This document shows positions 7,159-15,651 of a stretch of 24,886 bases of DNA, piece by piece. Within the stretch, counting starts at the first letter, position 1; each line of letters starts with the position of its first letter. The translations under genes and the position numbers were made by a program. Source of the stretch: Bacteroidales bacterium. Lineage in GTDB: Bacteria > Bacteroidota > Bacteroidia > Bacteroidales > UBA7960. A model generated the notes under the pieces. The model was not told where the DNA came from and did no database searches. It was given only the letters and a program-made list of their open reading frames with translations. The stretch is from contig SKYG01000031.1 of the NCBI GenBank assembly GCA_007128045.1, forward strand, positions 1 through 24,886. Direction: 5' to 3'.

Positions 7159-10100
7159 TTGGTGCATATTAGGCGTTTTCCCGTTTTATTGCTTATAGCA
7201 TGTGTTGTGGGAGTTGTGGGCTTTTCAGACGTGGCGATACCCGGTCATGGCGCCTCTTCTGGCTTTTTCTTTTCGTGGGATGAAGACGCAGACCCCGCAC
7301 CTGATGAGGCCCTGCTGGCACAGGCCACCCCTGCACCCCAAGACCCCGCCACCACAGAACCGGAAACCAGCCCTGAACCCGAAGGCGACGAATCAGAAAA
7401 TGACGACCCACAACCCAATGAAGAACAAGCCGGCGAAGACCAGCCCCAGGAAACCACCACCCCGGCTACACCCATAGACCTGCGATTCCCATTCTCCGAC
7501 CCCGGCCAGTACGACCTGACAACACCTCCCGGAGGAAGCCTGATCCTGCCAGAACCACCAAACATCACCACAGAGATATCCTTCGACCCGGAAACAGGAA
7601 ACTATATCAAAACCAGAAAGATGGGCGACAGGGTGATCGGCAGTCCCGTCTATATCAGCTTCGAAGACTACCTCCAATATGATATGGACAACGCCCTGCA
7701 AAGCTACTGGCGCGAGAAGACCACACCACAGGCCTTTGAACGCCGCGACGGGCTGATCCCCGAAATATATATCGGCAGCGAACTGTTCGACCGCATCTTT
7801 GGCGGCAGCACCATCGACATACGCCCTACCGGGTCGGCAGAGCTGATCTTTGGCGTCATGTCAAACAAGCGCGAAGACCCCTCGCTGGATGAAAAGCGCC
7901 GAAGAACCACCAACTTCGACTTCCAGCAAAAGATACAGCTTAACGTACAAGCCAATATCGGCACCAAGATCGAGCTCGGCGCCAACTACAACACCGAGGC
8001 TACATTCGACTTCGAAAACAAGATGAAGCTCGAGTACCGCGGCACCGAAGACGAGATCATACAGCTTATTGAAGCCGGCGACGTCACCCTGCCGCTGTCA
8101 GGAACTCTCATCACAGGAACACAGGGCCTGTTTGGATTCAAAACCCAGCTTAAGTTTGGAAACACCCTGGTAACGAGCGTCTTCTCACAACAAAAAACAG
8201 AAACGTCGACCATCGAGGTGGCCAGGGGCGCTCAAACAACTCCCTTCGAGATCAAAGCCGACCAGTATGAAGACAACCGCCACTACTTCCTGGGACAGTT
8301 CTTCCGCAACCGGTATGACGACGCCCTGTCAACACTGCCAATCGTAAGCTCCAACGTCAACATCACACGTATCGAAGTATGGATCACCAACATTGGGCCC
8401 GCCACAGAAAATAACAGAAACATCGTGGCATTCTCAGACCTGGGTGAGTCACAGCCACACAACCCCGCCATAGGTGGCAGCAACCGCCCAGCCCCATCCA
8501 ACAACTCCAACGATATATATGCCCAGGTCGTTAATTCTCCCGTAAGAGACATCACACAGGTAAACAGCTACCTGCAGCTACAACCTCAAGGCTATGTGTC
8601 AGGAAAAGACTACGAAAGCGTAGAAAATGCACGGCTGTTAAGGCCAGGAGAATATACCTTCAACCCTGTGCTGGGCTTTATCTCCCTGAACCAGTCTATA
8701 AACCCCGACCAGGTTCTCGCCGTAGCCTATGAATATACCCTGATCGGAGACACCACCACCTATATGGTGGGAGAGTTCTCCAACCAACGGGAAGCACCCC
8801 GGTCACTGATCGTCAAACTGCTGAAAAGTACCGCGGTCGACACCCGCCTGCCCATGTGGGACCTCATGATGAAGAACGTGTACAGCCTGGGCGCGTTTCA
8901 GATCAACCCCGACGACTTTCGCATGAACATCCTCTATGACAGCGAAGAGCTGGGCGTATTTGTGGGATTCTTCAATGAAGGACCCGAAGAGGTGAAGGGT
9001 AAGCCCCTGATCCGTGTGATGGGCCTCGACCGCCTAAACACCCAGCTCGACCCATACCCCGATGGCATCTTCGACTTTATCGACAATGCCGCCACGGGTG
9101 GCGGTACCATACAGTCGACTAACGGACGGATATACTTCCCCGTGGTAGAACCGTTTGGCTCACACCTGAGAAAGATGCTCGACGACCCTGAGCTGGGCGA
9201 CAAATACGCCTTCGACTCACTCTATACGACCACCAAGTACAGGGCACAACAGTTTCCGGAAAGAAACAGGTATATGCTCGAAGGCTATTACAAGTCGGCG
9301 TCAGGTTCCGACATTCCCCTTAATGCCATCAACGTACCCCCGGGATCAGTGGTAGTCACTGCCGGAGGCATCCCTCTGGTCGAAAATGTAGACTATACCG
9401 TCGACTATACCATGGGGCGCGTAAGGATCATCAATGAAGGAATACTCAACTCAGGTACCCCCATACGGATTTCGCTGGAAAGCACCAACCTGTTCAACTT
9501 GCAGACCCGTACCCTGATGGGTACCCATATAGACCACCGCATCAGCGACAACTTCAACATCGGTGGTACCATCATGCGGCTGTCGGAAAGGCCGCTCACA
9601 CAAAAGGTCAACTACGGCGATGAACCCATCGCCAACACCATCTGGGGGCTGAACACCACCTACACCACCCAGTCGCTGTTTTTGACACGGATGCTCGACT
9701 ACCTGCCCTTTTTTAGCTCCAACACCCCCTCCAGGATCACCTTTAACGGAGAATTTGCACACCTTATCCCAGGCCATTCACGTCAGATAGGCAGCGCAGG
9801 TACCGCATATATCGACGACTTCGAAGGGGCCAAGTCCTCTATCGACCTGAAGAATGTTCAGTCATGGGCCATCGCCAGCACACCACAGCACCAAACCGGG
9901 GCAGGTCTGTTTCCGGAAGGAGCTCCCAACACCGGACTGGCATTCCGGTTTAATGTGGCCAAGCTGGCCTGGTATCATGTCGACCCGCTCTTCACCCGCA
10001 ACAACAACCTGACACCCTCGCATATCAGGGCAGACGTAAACCAACGCTCCAACCACTTCGTCAGAGAGGTGCTGGAAACAGAGATATGGGCCAACAAAGA

Positions 10101-13100
10101 AAGCCCCACAGGCATCCCGGCACCGCTGGCAGTGCTGAACATGGCCTTCTATCCCAGCGAAAGAGGGCCGTATAACTACGACGTCAGACCATCATCGTAC
10201 AGCCGCGGCATGGCCCAGGATGGCACCCTCATCGCACCACATACCCGCTGGGGGGGTATCATGCGCGGCCTGCAGACCACCGACTTTGAAGCAGCCAATA
10301 TAGAATATATAGAGTTCTGGATGATGGACCCCTTCGTGTATGACCCCGAACATACGGGAGGAGACCTCTATGTTAACCTCGGCGATGTGTCGGAAGACGT
10401 GCTGCGCGATGGACGAAAAAGCTTCGAAAACGGGCTGCCCATTACCGCCGACCCCACAAATGTCGACACCACCATCTGGGGCAGAGTGCCCACCATACAG
10501 GCCATCGTAAATGCGTTCGACAACAACCCGCAATCCAGACAGTTTCAGGATGTAGGCCTCGACGGCCTCAGCTCCGAAGATGAAAGAGAATTCTTCGCCG
10601 ACAACTTCCTGGATGTCATCGCCGCCCAATATGGCACCAACTCACGCGCCTACCAGCTGGCATTTGAAGACCCCTCTGCCGATAGGTTTCATTACTACCG
10701 GGGCTCCAACCTCGACGCCGATGAGGTGAGCATCCTCGACAGGTATAAACGTTTCAACGGTCTCGAAGGTAACAGCCCCACCGCCGAACAATCGCCGGAG
10801 CCCTATCCCACCTCCGCCACCAACACTCCAAACACCGAAGATATCAACCGCGACGGCACCCTAAACGAAGCCGAACGCTACTTCCAGTATAAGGTAAGCC
10901 TGCGCCCCGAAGATATGGTGCCCGGCAATAATTATATCACCGATATGGTAGAAACCAACGTACGGCTCGCCAATAATCAGGTGGAGACGATACGCTGGTA
11001 CCAGTTTAAAATACCGCTACGCGACCCCAACCGCCAGGTGATAGGAAACATACAAGACTTTAAGTCGATACGGTTCATGCGCATGTTCTTCAAAGGGTTT
11101 GAAGAACCCATCATCTGCCGCTTCGCAACCCTGGAGCTTATCCGTGGCACCTGGAGAACCTACGACCGATCCCTGATGGGCGACGGCGAATATGCGCCCA
11201 TCGACAATGTCGACACCTCCTTCGAAGTGTTCACCGTCAACATCGAAGAGAACGGCCAACGCCAGCCAATACCTTATGTGCTGCCTCCCGGAATAGAACG
11301 CGAAGTAGACCTGGGTACCACCACCCTGCAACAACGCAATGAACAAGCCCTTTCTCTCAGGACATTCAACCTGCAGGATGGAGACGCCCGCGCCATATAC
11401 AAGACTGCCAACCTCGACGTCAGACAGTACCGCCGCCTCAAGATGTTTGCCCACGCGGAAGCCGCCGGCGACACCGAAGATCTGTACGACGACGACATCA
11501 CCGTGTTTATCAGACTCGGCTCCGACTTCACCAGCAACTACTATGAATATGAAGTGCCCATGAAAGTGACCCCATGGACACCCAGAACATTCAACCGCAA
11601 CGACATCTGGCCGGCAGAAAATGAGTTCGACATAGAGTTTGCCAAGCTTCAGGAGCTGAAACTCCAACGTAATACCCTGTCGAGAGAAGAAGGGTCGGGT
11701 GTAAGCTTTAACATCCCATTCTCACGCTTCGACCGTGGCAATAAGATGACCATCGTGGGTACCCCCACCCTGAGCAATATCAAGGTGATCATGATCGGGG
11801 TACGAAACCCCAAGAAGACCTTCACAACACCCAACGACGACGGCATGGCCAAGTCGGCAGAGGTGTGGGTCAATGAGCTTCGCCTGTACGACTTCGAAGA
11901 CCAGGGCGGGTGGGCTGCCAATGCCCGCATCAACGCCACCCTGGCCGACCTGGGTAACATCAGCCTCTCCGGGTTCATCAGCACACCAGGGTTTGGAAGT
12001 ATCGAACAAAAGGTAAACCAACGACAAAAAGAACAGATCACCAACTACGATATCGCCACCAACCTGCAGCTCGGAAGGTTCTTCCCCGAAGAGGCAGGGG
12101 TGCGCATCCCCATGCACTTCAGCATCTCTGAGTCATTGAGCAACCCACAGTACAACCCACTCAACCCCGACATCCTGTTCAAAGACGACCTGGACTCCTA
12201 CCAAACAAAGGCCGAAAGAGACTCCATAAGACACCTGGCACAAGACCTTACACGCCGCAAAAGCCTCAACTTCACCAACGTCGCGAAAACACAAACCGAC
12301 ATGGGAAGCCCAAGCCGGTTCTACGACATAGAAAACTTCGACTTCTCCTACGCCTATACAGAGATCCATTCACGCAACGTCGATATCGAATACGACACCC
12401 GCAAGCTGTGGAGGGGCGGACTGGGTTACAACTTCACCACCCAACCCCAGAACGTTACCCCCTTCTCCAATGTGGGGCTCTTTCAGGCCAGGTCGCTGGC
12501 GCTGATCAGAGACTTCAACTTTTATTATATGCCACGGCTCGTCTCTTTCCGCACCAGCGTCGACCGCGGCTATGCTGAATCCCTGATGCGCAACAAAAGC
12601 ACCGGACTGATCATCCTGGAACCCAACTATGTGAAAACCTTCAACTGGAACAGGCTGTACGACATCCGGTTCGACCTGACCCGGTCGCTCAGGCTCGAAT
12701 ACAATGCCACCGCCAACGCCCGCATCGACGAACCGGAAGGACGCATCAACAGAGACGACGACGACTACCAATGGAAGCGCGACTCTATCTGGAGGAACGT
12801 CAGGAACCTGGGGCGTACCACCTTCTACAACCACCGCTTCAACATCAACTATAACATCCCCATCAACAAGCTGCCGCTGCTCGACTGGATGAGCTCCACT
12901 GCCAGCTATACCGCCGATCTCGACTGGCGGGCAGCGCCACTATCGGCTACAGCACTGGGCAACACCGTCGAAAACTCACAAACCAAACGCCTGAGTTTGA
13001 ATGCAAACTTCATCAACCTGTACAACAAGGTGGGCTTCTTGCGCACCATCAACCAGCAAGCACCAGCCAGACCACAGCAGCGGGGTGCAGCACCACCGCG

Positions 13101-14532
13101 GCCGCAACAGCAACAGGCAGACGAAGAACAGGAAGAAAGGCCCGACTACGCGAAAATAGTCTTCAACGGCTTCGTCAGGATGCTGATGGGGGTCAGAAAC
13201 CTTTCCATTACATACACCGAAAGCAACGGCATGAGGCTGCCCGGCTTTTTGCCCACACCATCGTTGCTGGGGCAGGACTGGGAACTGATGGCTCCGGGAA
13301 CAGGGTTTATCCTGGGAAGCCAGAAGGACATCCGCGAACAGGCCGCCAGAGAAGGATGGATCACCGACAACCCCATGCTGAACACCGCGTTTACCCGCGC
13401 ACACACGCAAAACATCAACGCCAGAAGCCAGTTTGAGCCACTGCCCAATATGCGGGTCGAGATCACCGCACTCAGAAACTATTCACGCACACAATCAGAA
13501 TACTTTAAAGCCGACTCCCTCGGCCGCTTCGACTCCTTCAGCCCCATGCAGGCAGGTAGCTTCAGCATCTCGTTCTGGTCGCTGGGCACCAATTTCGAAA
13601 AGACCGACAACCAGTTCCACACCTCCAGCAACTTCGAAAACTTCAAGGAATACCGCCGCGACATTGCATTCCGGCTTGCCGAACAAAATCCTATGTGGGA
13701 TGGGTCTGTCAACGATACCACGGGATTCCCCTCCGGCTACGGGCCCACCTCACAGGATGTCCTTATCCCGGCATTCATGGCCGCCTACGGGGGCAAAGAC
13801 CCCACCAACTCAAGCCTGTCGCCATTTCTGAAGATCCCTATGCCCAACTGGAGGTTTACCTATGATGGCCTCTCCAGGATACCGTGGGTGCAGGAACGCT
13901 TCCAGTCGGTGATCATCGGCCACAGCTACCGCAGCACCTTCAACATCGGCAGCTTCCGCTCCGACATCAGATACCGCGAAGTAGATGGCTTCCAGGCCGC
14001 CAGAGACCTGGCCTCCGGAAACTTTATCGCCGAGTATGAGATCGCACAGGTGTCGATCGCCGAACAGTTCGCCCCCCTGATCAACATCGACATGAACTGG
14101 CGAAACAGCCTGATCACACGCTTCGAGATACGACGTACCAGAAATATCTCCATGAGCTTTGCCAACAACCAGGTGAACGACATGCGCTCCAACGAGATCA
14201 TCATAGGAGGTGGCTACCGCTTCCAGGACCTCGCATTCAACCTGGTACAAGCCGGCGGCGGCCGCCAACGAATCCAAAGCGACCTGGTGCTGCGCCTCGA
14301 CATCTCCCTCAGGGAAAATCGTACCGTGCTCCGCAAGCTCGTAGAAGATGTGAACCAGATATCCACCGGACAAGAAGTCGTTTCCATCAACACCTCAGCA
14401 GAATACCAGATAAGCCCACGCGTACAATTCCGCTTCTTCTTCGACAGGATCGTCACCAACCCATTCGTATCCAACCAGTTCAGAAACACCAACACCCATG
14501 GCGGGTTCAGCTTCAGGTTCATGCTTATGTAG
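7159..14532 (+). CDS. sprA: SprA, outer-membrane translocon of the type IX secretion system
   Basis: The 2457-residue length matches SprA/Sov (about 2400-2500). SprA forms a very large outer-membrane beta barrel through which type IX substrates leave the cell, and gliding Bacteroidota need it for motility. An N-terminal signal (HIRRFPVLLLIACVVGVVGF) is followed by a Pro/Glu/Thr-rich linker (about residues 45-110). SprA landmarks follow, including repeated GPYNYD- and YIDDFEGAKSSIDLK-type segments and many alternating aromatic strands up to a C-terminal strand rich in Phe (FSFRFMLM). A second low-complexity insert rich in Pro, Gln and Glu lies near residues 1965-1998 (DNA about 13055-13145). 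There is no ATG: the start is TTG 7159 or GTG 7162, the latter giving VHIRRF. No other type IX gene is in the window. Antisense ORFs within it are shadows. Confidence 0.95.
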   Translation: MVHIRRFPVLLLIACVVGVVGFSDVAIPGHGASSGFFFSWDEDADPAPDEALLAQATPAPQDPATTEPETSPEPEGDESENDDPQPNEEQAGEDQPQETTTPATPIDLRFPFSDPGQYDLTTPPGGSLILPEPPNITTEISFDPETGNYIKTRKMGDRVIGSPVYISFEDYLQYDMDNALQSYWREKTTPQAFERRDGLIPEIYIGSELFDRIFGGSTIDIRPTGSAELIFGVMSNKREDPSLDEKRRRTTNFDFQQKIQLNVQANIGTKIELGANYNTEATFDFENKMKLEYRGTEDEIIQLIEAGDVTLPLSGTLITGTQGLFGFKTQLKFGNTLVTSVFSQQKTETSTIEVARGAQTTPFEIKADQYEDNRHYFLGQFFRNRYDDALSTLPIVSSNVNITRIEVWITNIGPATENNRNIVAFSDLGESQPHNPAIGGSNRPAPSNNSNDIYAQVVNSPVRDITQVNSYLQLQPQGYVSGKDYESVENARLLRPGEYTFNPVLGFISLNQSINPDQVLAVAYEYTLIGDTTTYMVGEFSNQREAPRSLIVKLLKSTAVDTRLPMWDLMMKNVYSLGAFQINPDDFRMNILYDSEELGVFVGFFNEGPEEVKGKPLIRVMGLDRLNTQLDPYPDGIFDFIDNAATGGGTIQSTNGRIYFPVVEPFGSHLRKMLDDPELGDKYAFDSLYTTTKYRAQQFPERNRYMLEGYYKSASGSDIPLNAINVPPGSVVVTAGGIPLVENVDYTVDYTMGRVRIINEGILNSGTPIRISLESTNLFNLQTRTLMGTHIDHRISDNFNIGGTIMRLSERPLTQKVNYGDEPIANTIWGLNTTYTTQSLFLTRMLDYLPFFSSNTPSRITFNGEFAHLIPGHSRQIGSAGTAYIDDFEGAKSSIDLKNVQSWAIASTPQHQTGAGLFPEGAPNTGLAFRFNVAKLAWYHVDPLFTRNNNLTPSHIRADVNQRSNHFVREVLETEIWANKESPTGIPAPLAVLNMAFYPSERGPYNYDVRPSSYSRGMAQDGTLIAPHTRWGGIMRGLQTTDFEAANIEYIEFWMMDPFVYDPEHTGGDLYVNLGDVSEDVLRDGRKSFENGLPITADPTNVDTTIWGRVPTIQAIVNAFDNNPQSRQFQDVGLDGLSSEDEREFFADNFLDVIAAQYGTNSRAYQLAFEDPSADRFHYYRGSNLDADEVSILDRYKRFNGLEGNSPTAEQSPEPYPTSATNTPNTEDINRDGTLNEAERYFQYKVSLRPEDMVPGNNYITDMVETNVRLANNQVETIRWYQFKIPLRDPNRQVIGNIQDFKSIRFMRMFFKGFEEPIICRFATLELIRGTWRTYDRSLMGDGEYAPIDNVDTSFEVFTVNIEENGQRQPIPYVLPPGIEREVDLGTTTLQQRNEQALSLRTFNLQDGDARAIYKTANLDVRQYRRLKMFAHAEAAGDTEDLYDDDITVFIRLGSDFTSNYYEYEVPMKVTPWTPRTFNRNDIWPAENEFDIEFAKLQELKLQRNTLSREEGSGVSFNIPFSRFDRGNKMTIVGTPTLSNIKVIMIGVRNPKKTFTTPNDDGMAKSAEVWVNELRLYDFEDQGGWAANARINATLADLGNISLSGFISTPGFGSIEQKVNQRQKEQITNYDIATNLQLGRFFPEEAGVRIPMHFSISESLSNPQYNPLNPDILFKDDLDSYQTKAERDSIRHLAQDLTRRKSLNFTNVAKTQTDMGSPSRFYDIENFDFSYAYTEIHSRNVDIEYDTRKLWRGGLGYNFTTQPQNVTPFSNVGLFQARSLALIRDFNFYYMPRLVSFRTSVDRGYAESLMRNKSTGLIILEPNYVKTFNWNRLYDIRFDLTRSLRLEYNATANARIDEPEGRINRDDDDYQWKRDSIWRNVRNLGRTTFYNHRFNINYNIPINKLPLLDWMSSTASYTADLDWRAAPLSATALGNTVENSQTKRLSLNANFINLYNKVGFLRTINQQAPARPQQRGAAPPRPQQQQADEEQEERPDYAKIVFNGFVRMLMGVRNLSITYTESNGMRLPGFLPTPSLLGQDWELMAPGTGFILGSQKDIREQAAREGWITDNPMLNTAFTRAHTQNINARSQFEPLPNMRVEITALRNYSRTQSEYFKADSLGRFDSFSPMQAGSFSISFWSLGTNFEKTDNQFHTSSNFENFKEYRRDIAFRLAEQNPMWDGSVNDTTGFPSGYGPTSQDVLIPAFMAAYGGKDPTNSSLSPFLKIPMPNWRFTYDGLSRIPWVQERFQSVIIGHSYRSTFNIGSFRSDIRYREVDGFQAARDLASGNFIAEYEIAQVSIAEQFAPLINIDMNWRNSLITRFEIRRTRNISMSFANNQVNDMRSNEIIIGGGYRFQDLAFNLVQAGGGRQRIQSDLVLRLDISLRENRTVLRKLVEDVNQISTGQEVVSINTSAEYQISPRVQFRFFFDRIVTNPFVSNQFRNTNTHGGFSFRFMLM

Positions 14533-14535
14533 AAG

Positions 14536-14567
14536 GGAGTTGAGGAGTTGAGGAGTTGAGGAGTTGA
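14536..14567. repeat. Octamer tandem array, unit GGAGTTGA
   Basis: Four exact units begin 4 bases after the sprA stop codon. Confidence 0.95.
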
Positions 14568-14570
14568 ACT

Positions 14571-14596
14571 GTAGGGACAGTTGGACCTGTCCGCAG
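14571..14596. repeat. Dispersed hairpin element GTAGGGACAG...CCTGTCC (copy 1)
   Basis: GTAGGGACAG begins the element; stems GGACAG/CTGTCC enclose a 6-base loop. Other copies lie at 17277-17308, 17538-17561 (inverted) and 19953-19975, and a GC-variant at 17583-17604. Confidence 0.85.
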
Positions 14597-14637
14597 AAGG
14601 GCTTGACCGACCTGAAAGTCAAATGTCGAAAGAGGTA

Positions 14638-14659
14638 GAGACAAGGCATGCCTTGTCTC
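14638..14659. repeat. Perfect 22-bp palindrome GAGACAAGGCA/TGCCTTGTCTC (copy 1)
   Basis: The two 11-base halves are exact reverse complements. An identical copy lies at 19997-20018. In both places it follows a GTAGGGACAG hairpin element at about 40-70 bases and is itself preceded by GTA. Confidence 0.95.
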
Positions 14660-14711
14660 AGCATACCATAAGTCAAATGATGCATCTGCAGGGGCGTATT
14701 GAATACACCCA

Positions 14712-14742
14712 TTGTGTTTTTAGGGGAAATTTGTTACTTTTG
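14712..14742 (+). promoter_or_regulatory. Promoter of the toxin-antitoxin operon
   Basis: TTG at 14712-14714, a 20-base spacer and TACTTTTG at 14735-14742 match the Bacteroidota -33/-7 consensus exactly. The antitoxin ATG is at 14759, so the leader is about 10 bases. Confidence 0.7.
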
Positions 14743-14758
14743 AATAAAGAATCAAATC

Positions 14759-14995
14759 ATGAATACAGATACTCAAATACGAAAGCAGATAATGCAGCGA
14801 ATACAAAGAATTCCTATTGATAAACTCAAGGAATTAAATGACTATGTCGCAAAATTAGAGCAGAGCATAAATAAGAAAGAAAAAATACTATCATTTGCTG
14901 GAACCTGGGAGCACATTGATGAAAACATTTTTGACCAGCTTACTGAAAATTTAATTGCTAACAGAGAGCGAAATAAGAGTAGAATTGATGAATAG
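14759..14995 (+). CDS. Antitoxin of a VapBC-like pair
   Basis: This 78-residue protein precedes a PIN-domain toxin and overlaps it by 8 bases, the usual order in such pairs. Its N-terminal half (about 1-40) is helical and charged, with IRKQIMQRIQRIPIDKLKEL. The C-terminal half contains ILSFAGTWEHIDENIFDQL, a pattern common in Bacteroidota and cyanobacterial antitoxins that partner PIN toxins, where the FxGxW segment is thought to occupy the toxin. The expected role is to bind and silence the neighbouring RNase and to repress the operon. I cannot assign the DNA-binding fold. The pair is strikingly AT-rich beside sprA and atpD, which suggests horizontal acquisition. Confidence 0.75.
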   Translation: MNTDTQIRKQIMQRIQRIPIDKLKELNDYVAKLEQSINKKEKILSFAGTWEHIDENIFDQLTENLIANRERNKSRIDE

Positions 14996-15392
14996 AGTAC
15001 TTATTGACACTGATATACTATCATATTATTTTAAAGGTGACCCTGCTGTGGTTAAAAACATAACCAAATACTTGGACATTTATGAAGTGCTTGATATTAG
15101 CCTTATAACATATTATGAAATTACCAGTGGGTTATTAGCAAAGAATGCTTTAAAACAGCTAACAGTTTTTGAAGAGTTTGTTGCGGAGAATAAAATTGTT
15201 CCTCTCACCGAAAAATCTGCAAAAAAATCTGCGGAAATTTACGCAACATTAAGACAATCCGGAACCACAGTTGATGATATCGACCTGTTAATTGCAGGAA
15301 TAGCCATTGAATATGGATATACGCTTGTGACCAATAACGACAAACATTTCAGACGAATTCCCGGCTTAATAACTGATAATTGGAAATTTTAA
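14988..15392 (+). CDS. vapC: PIN-domain ribonuclease toxin (VapC-like)
   Basis: This 134-residue protein has the four acidic positions of a PIN nuclease: Asp7 (and Asp9) in VLIDTDILSYYF, Glu44 in LITYYEITSGLL, Asp99 in DDIDLLIAGIA and Asp118 in VTNNDKHFRRI. PIN toxins cleave RNA, often tRNA, with bound Mg2+ or Mn2+ when freed from the antitoxin. The ATG at 14988 is preferred over the upstream TTG at 14955 because it starts directly before the first beta strand and gives the usual family length and antitoxin overlap. All catalytic acids are present, so it is probably active. It ends 18 bases before the stop of convergent atpC. Confidence 0.9.
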   Translation: MNRVLIDTDILSYYFKGDPAVVKNITKYLDIYEVLDISLITYYEITSGLLAKNALKQLTVFEEFVAENKIVPLTEKSAKKSAEIYATLRQSGTTVDDIDLLIAGIAIEYGYTLVTNNDKHFRRIPGLITDNWKF

Positions 15393-15410
15393 ATACGTAC
15401 AAACCCGTAA

Positions 15411-15650
15411 CTACCCATTCGTCATCACAGTGATCCGGTTATCTTCCACATGTACCACGCCGCCGGGTATGTCAACATAGAACAAATTCCGGTCACTATC
15501 GATGATCTTGACCTTTCCTTCCTCCAATACGGCCACCAGTGGCGCATGGTTTTTCAGTATCTCGAAAGAGCCCATGGCTCCGGGAAGCTGCACCAGTGCC
15601 ACCTCCCCTTCATAGATTCGCTTTTCGTGCGATACGATCTCCAGATGCAT
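15411..15650 (-). CDS. atpC: ATP synthase F1 epsilon subunit, short form
   Basis: The 79-residue product covers only the N-terminal beta-sandwich domain: MHLEIVSHEKRIYEGEV, LPGAMGSFEILKNHAPLVAVLEEGKV and the closing beta strands ending IPGGVVHVEDNRITVMTNG. The C-terminal helical hairpin found in the roughly 135-residue form, which inhibits ATP hydrolysis, is missing, as is common in Bacteroidota. The subunit joins the rotor of the F1 motor. The ATG at 15650 is chosen over one 48 bases upstream because it fits the conserved start and follows the atpD stop by 1 base, so the two are co-transcribed and probably translationally coupled. Confidence 0.95.
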   Translation of the reverse strand: MHLEIVSHEKRIYEGEVALVQLPGAMGSFEILKNHAPLVAVLEEGKVKIIDSDRNLFYVDIPGGVVHVEDNRITVMTNG

Positions 15651-15651
15651 G

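Larger units (their letters stand above)
14533..14758. other. Intergenic repeat region between sprA and the toxin-antitoxin pair
   Basis: Within 226 bp lie four octamers GGAGTTGA (14536-14567), a hairpin with stems GGACAG/CTGTCC (14574-14591), a 22-bp perfect palindrome (14638-14659) and the promoter of the antitoxin gene. No gene is seen. Confidence 0.85.

Noticed and set aside
7159..7210. Lipoprotein signal in SprA (LLIAC)
   Set aside because: The cysteine lies in the middle of the hydrophobic run, which continues CVVGVVGF after it, and SprA is not known as a lipoprotein.
11017..11667. Long antisense open frame (216 codons) inside sprA
   Set aside because: It is a shadow of GC-rich sprA coding sequence; no family features, no start context, and sprA is continuous across it. 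Other antisense frames in sprA, atpD and the AsmA gene are rejected for the same reason.
14955..14987. Upstream TTG start for the PIN toxin
   Set aside because: It would overlap the antitoxin by 41 bases and add residues before the conserved first strand; the ATG at 14988 fits the family.
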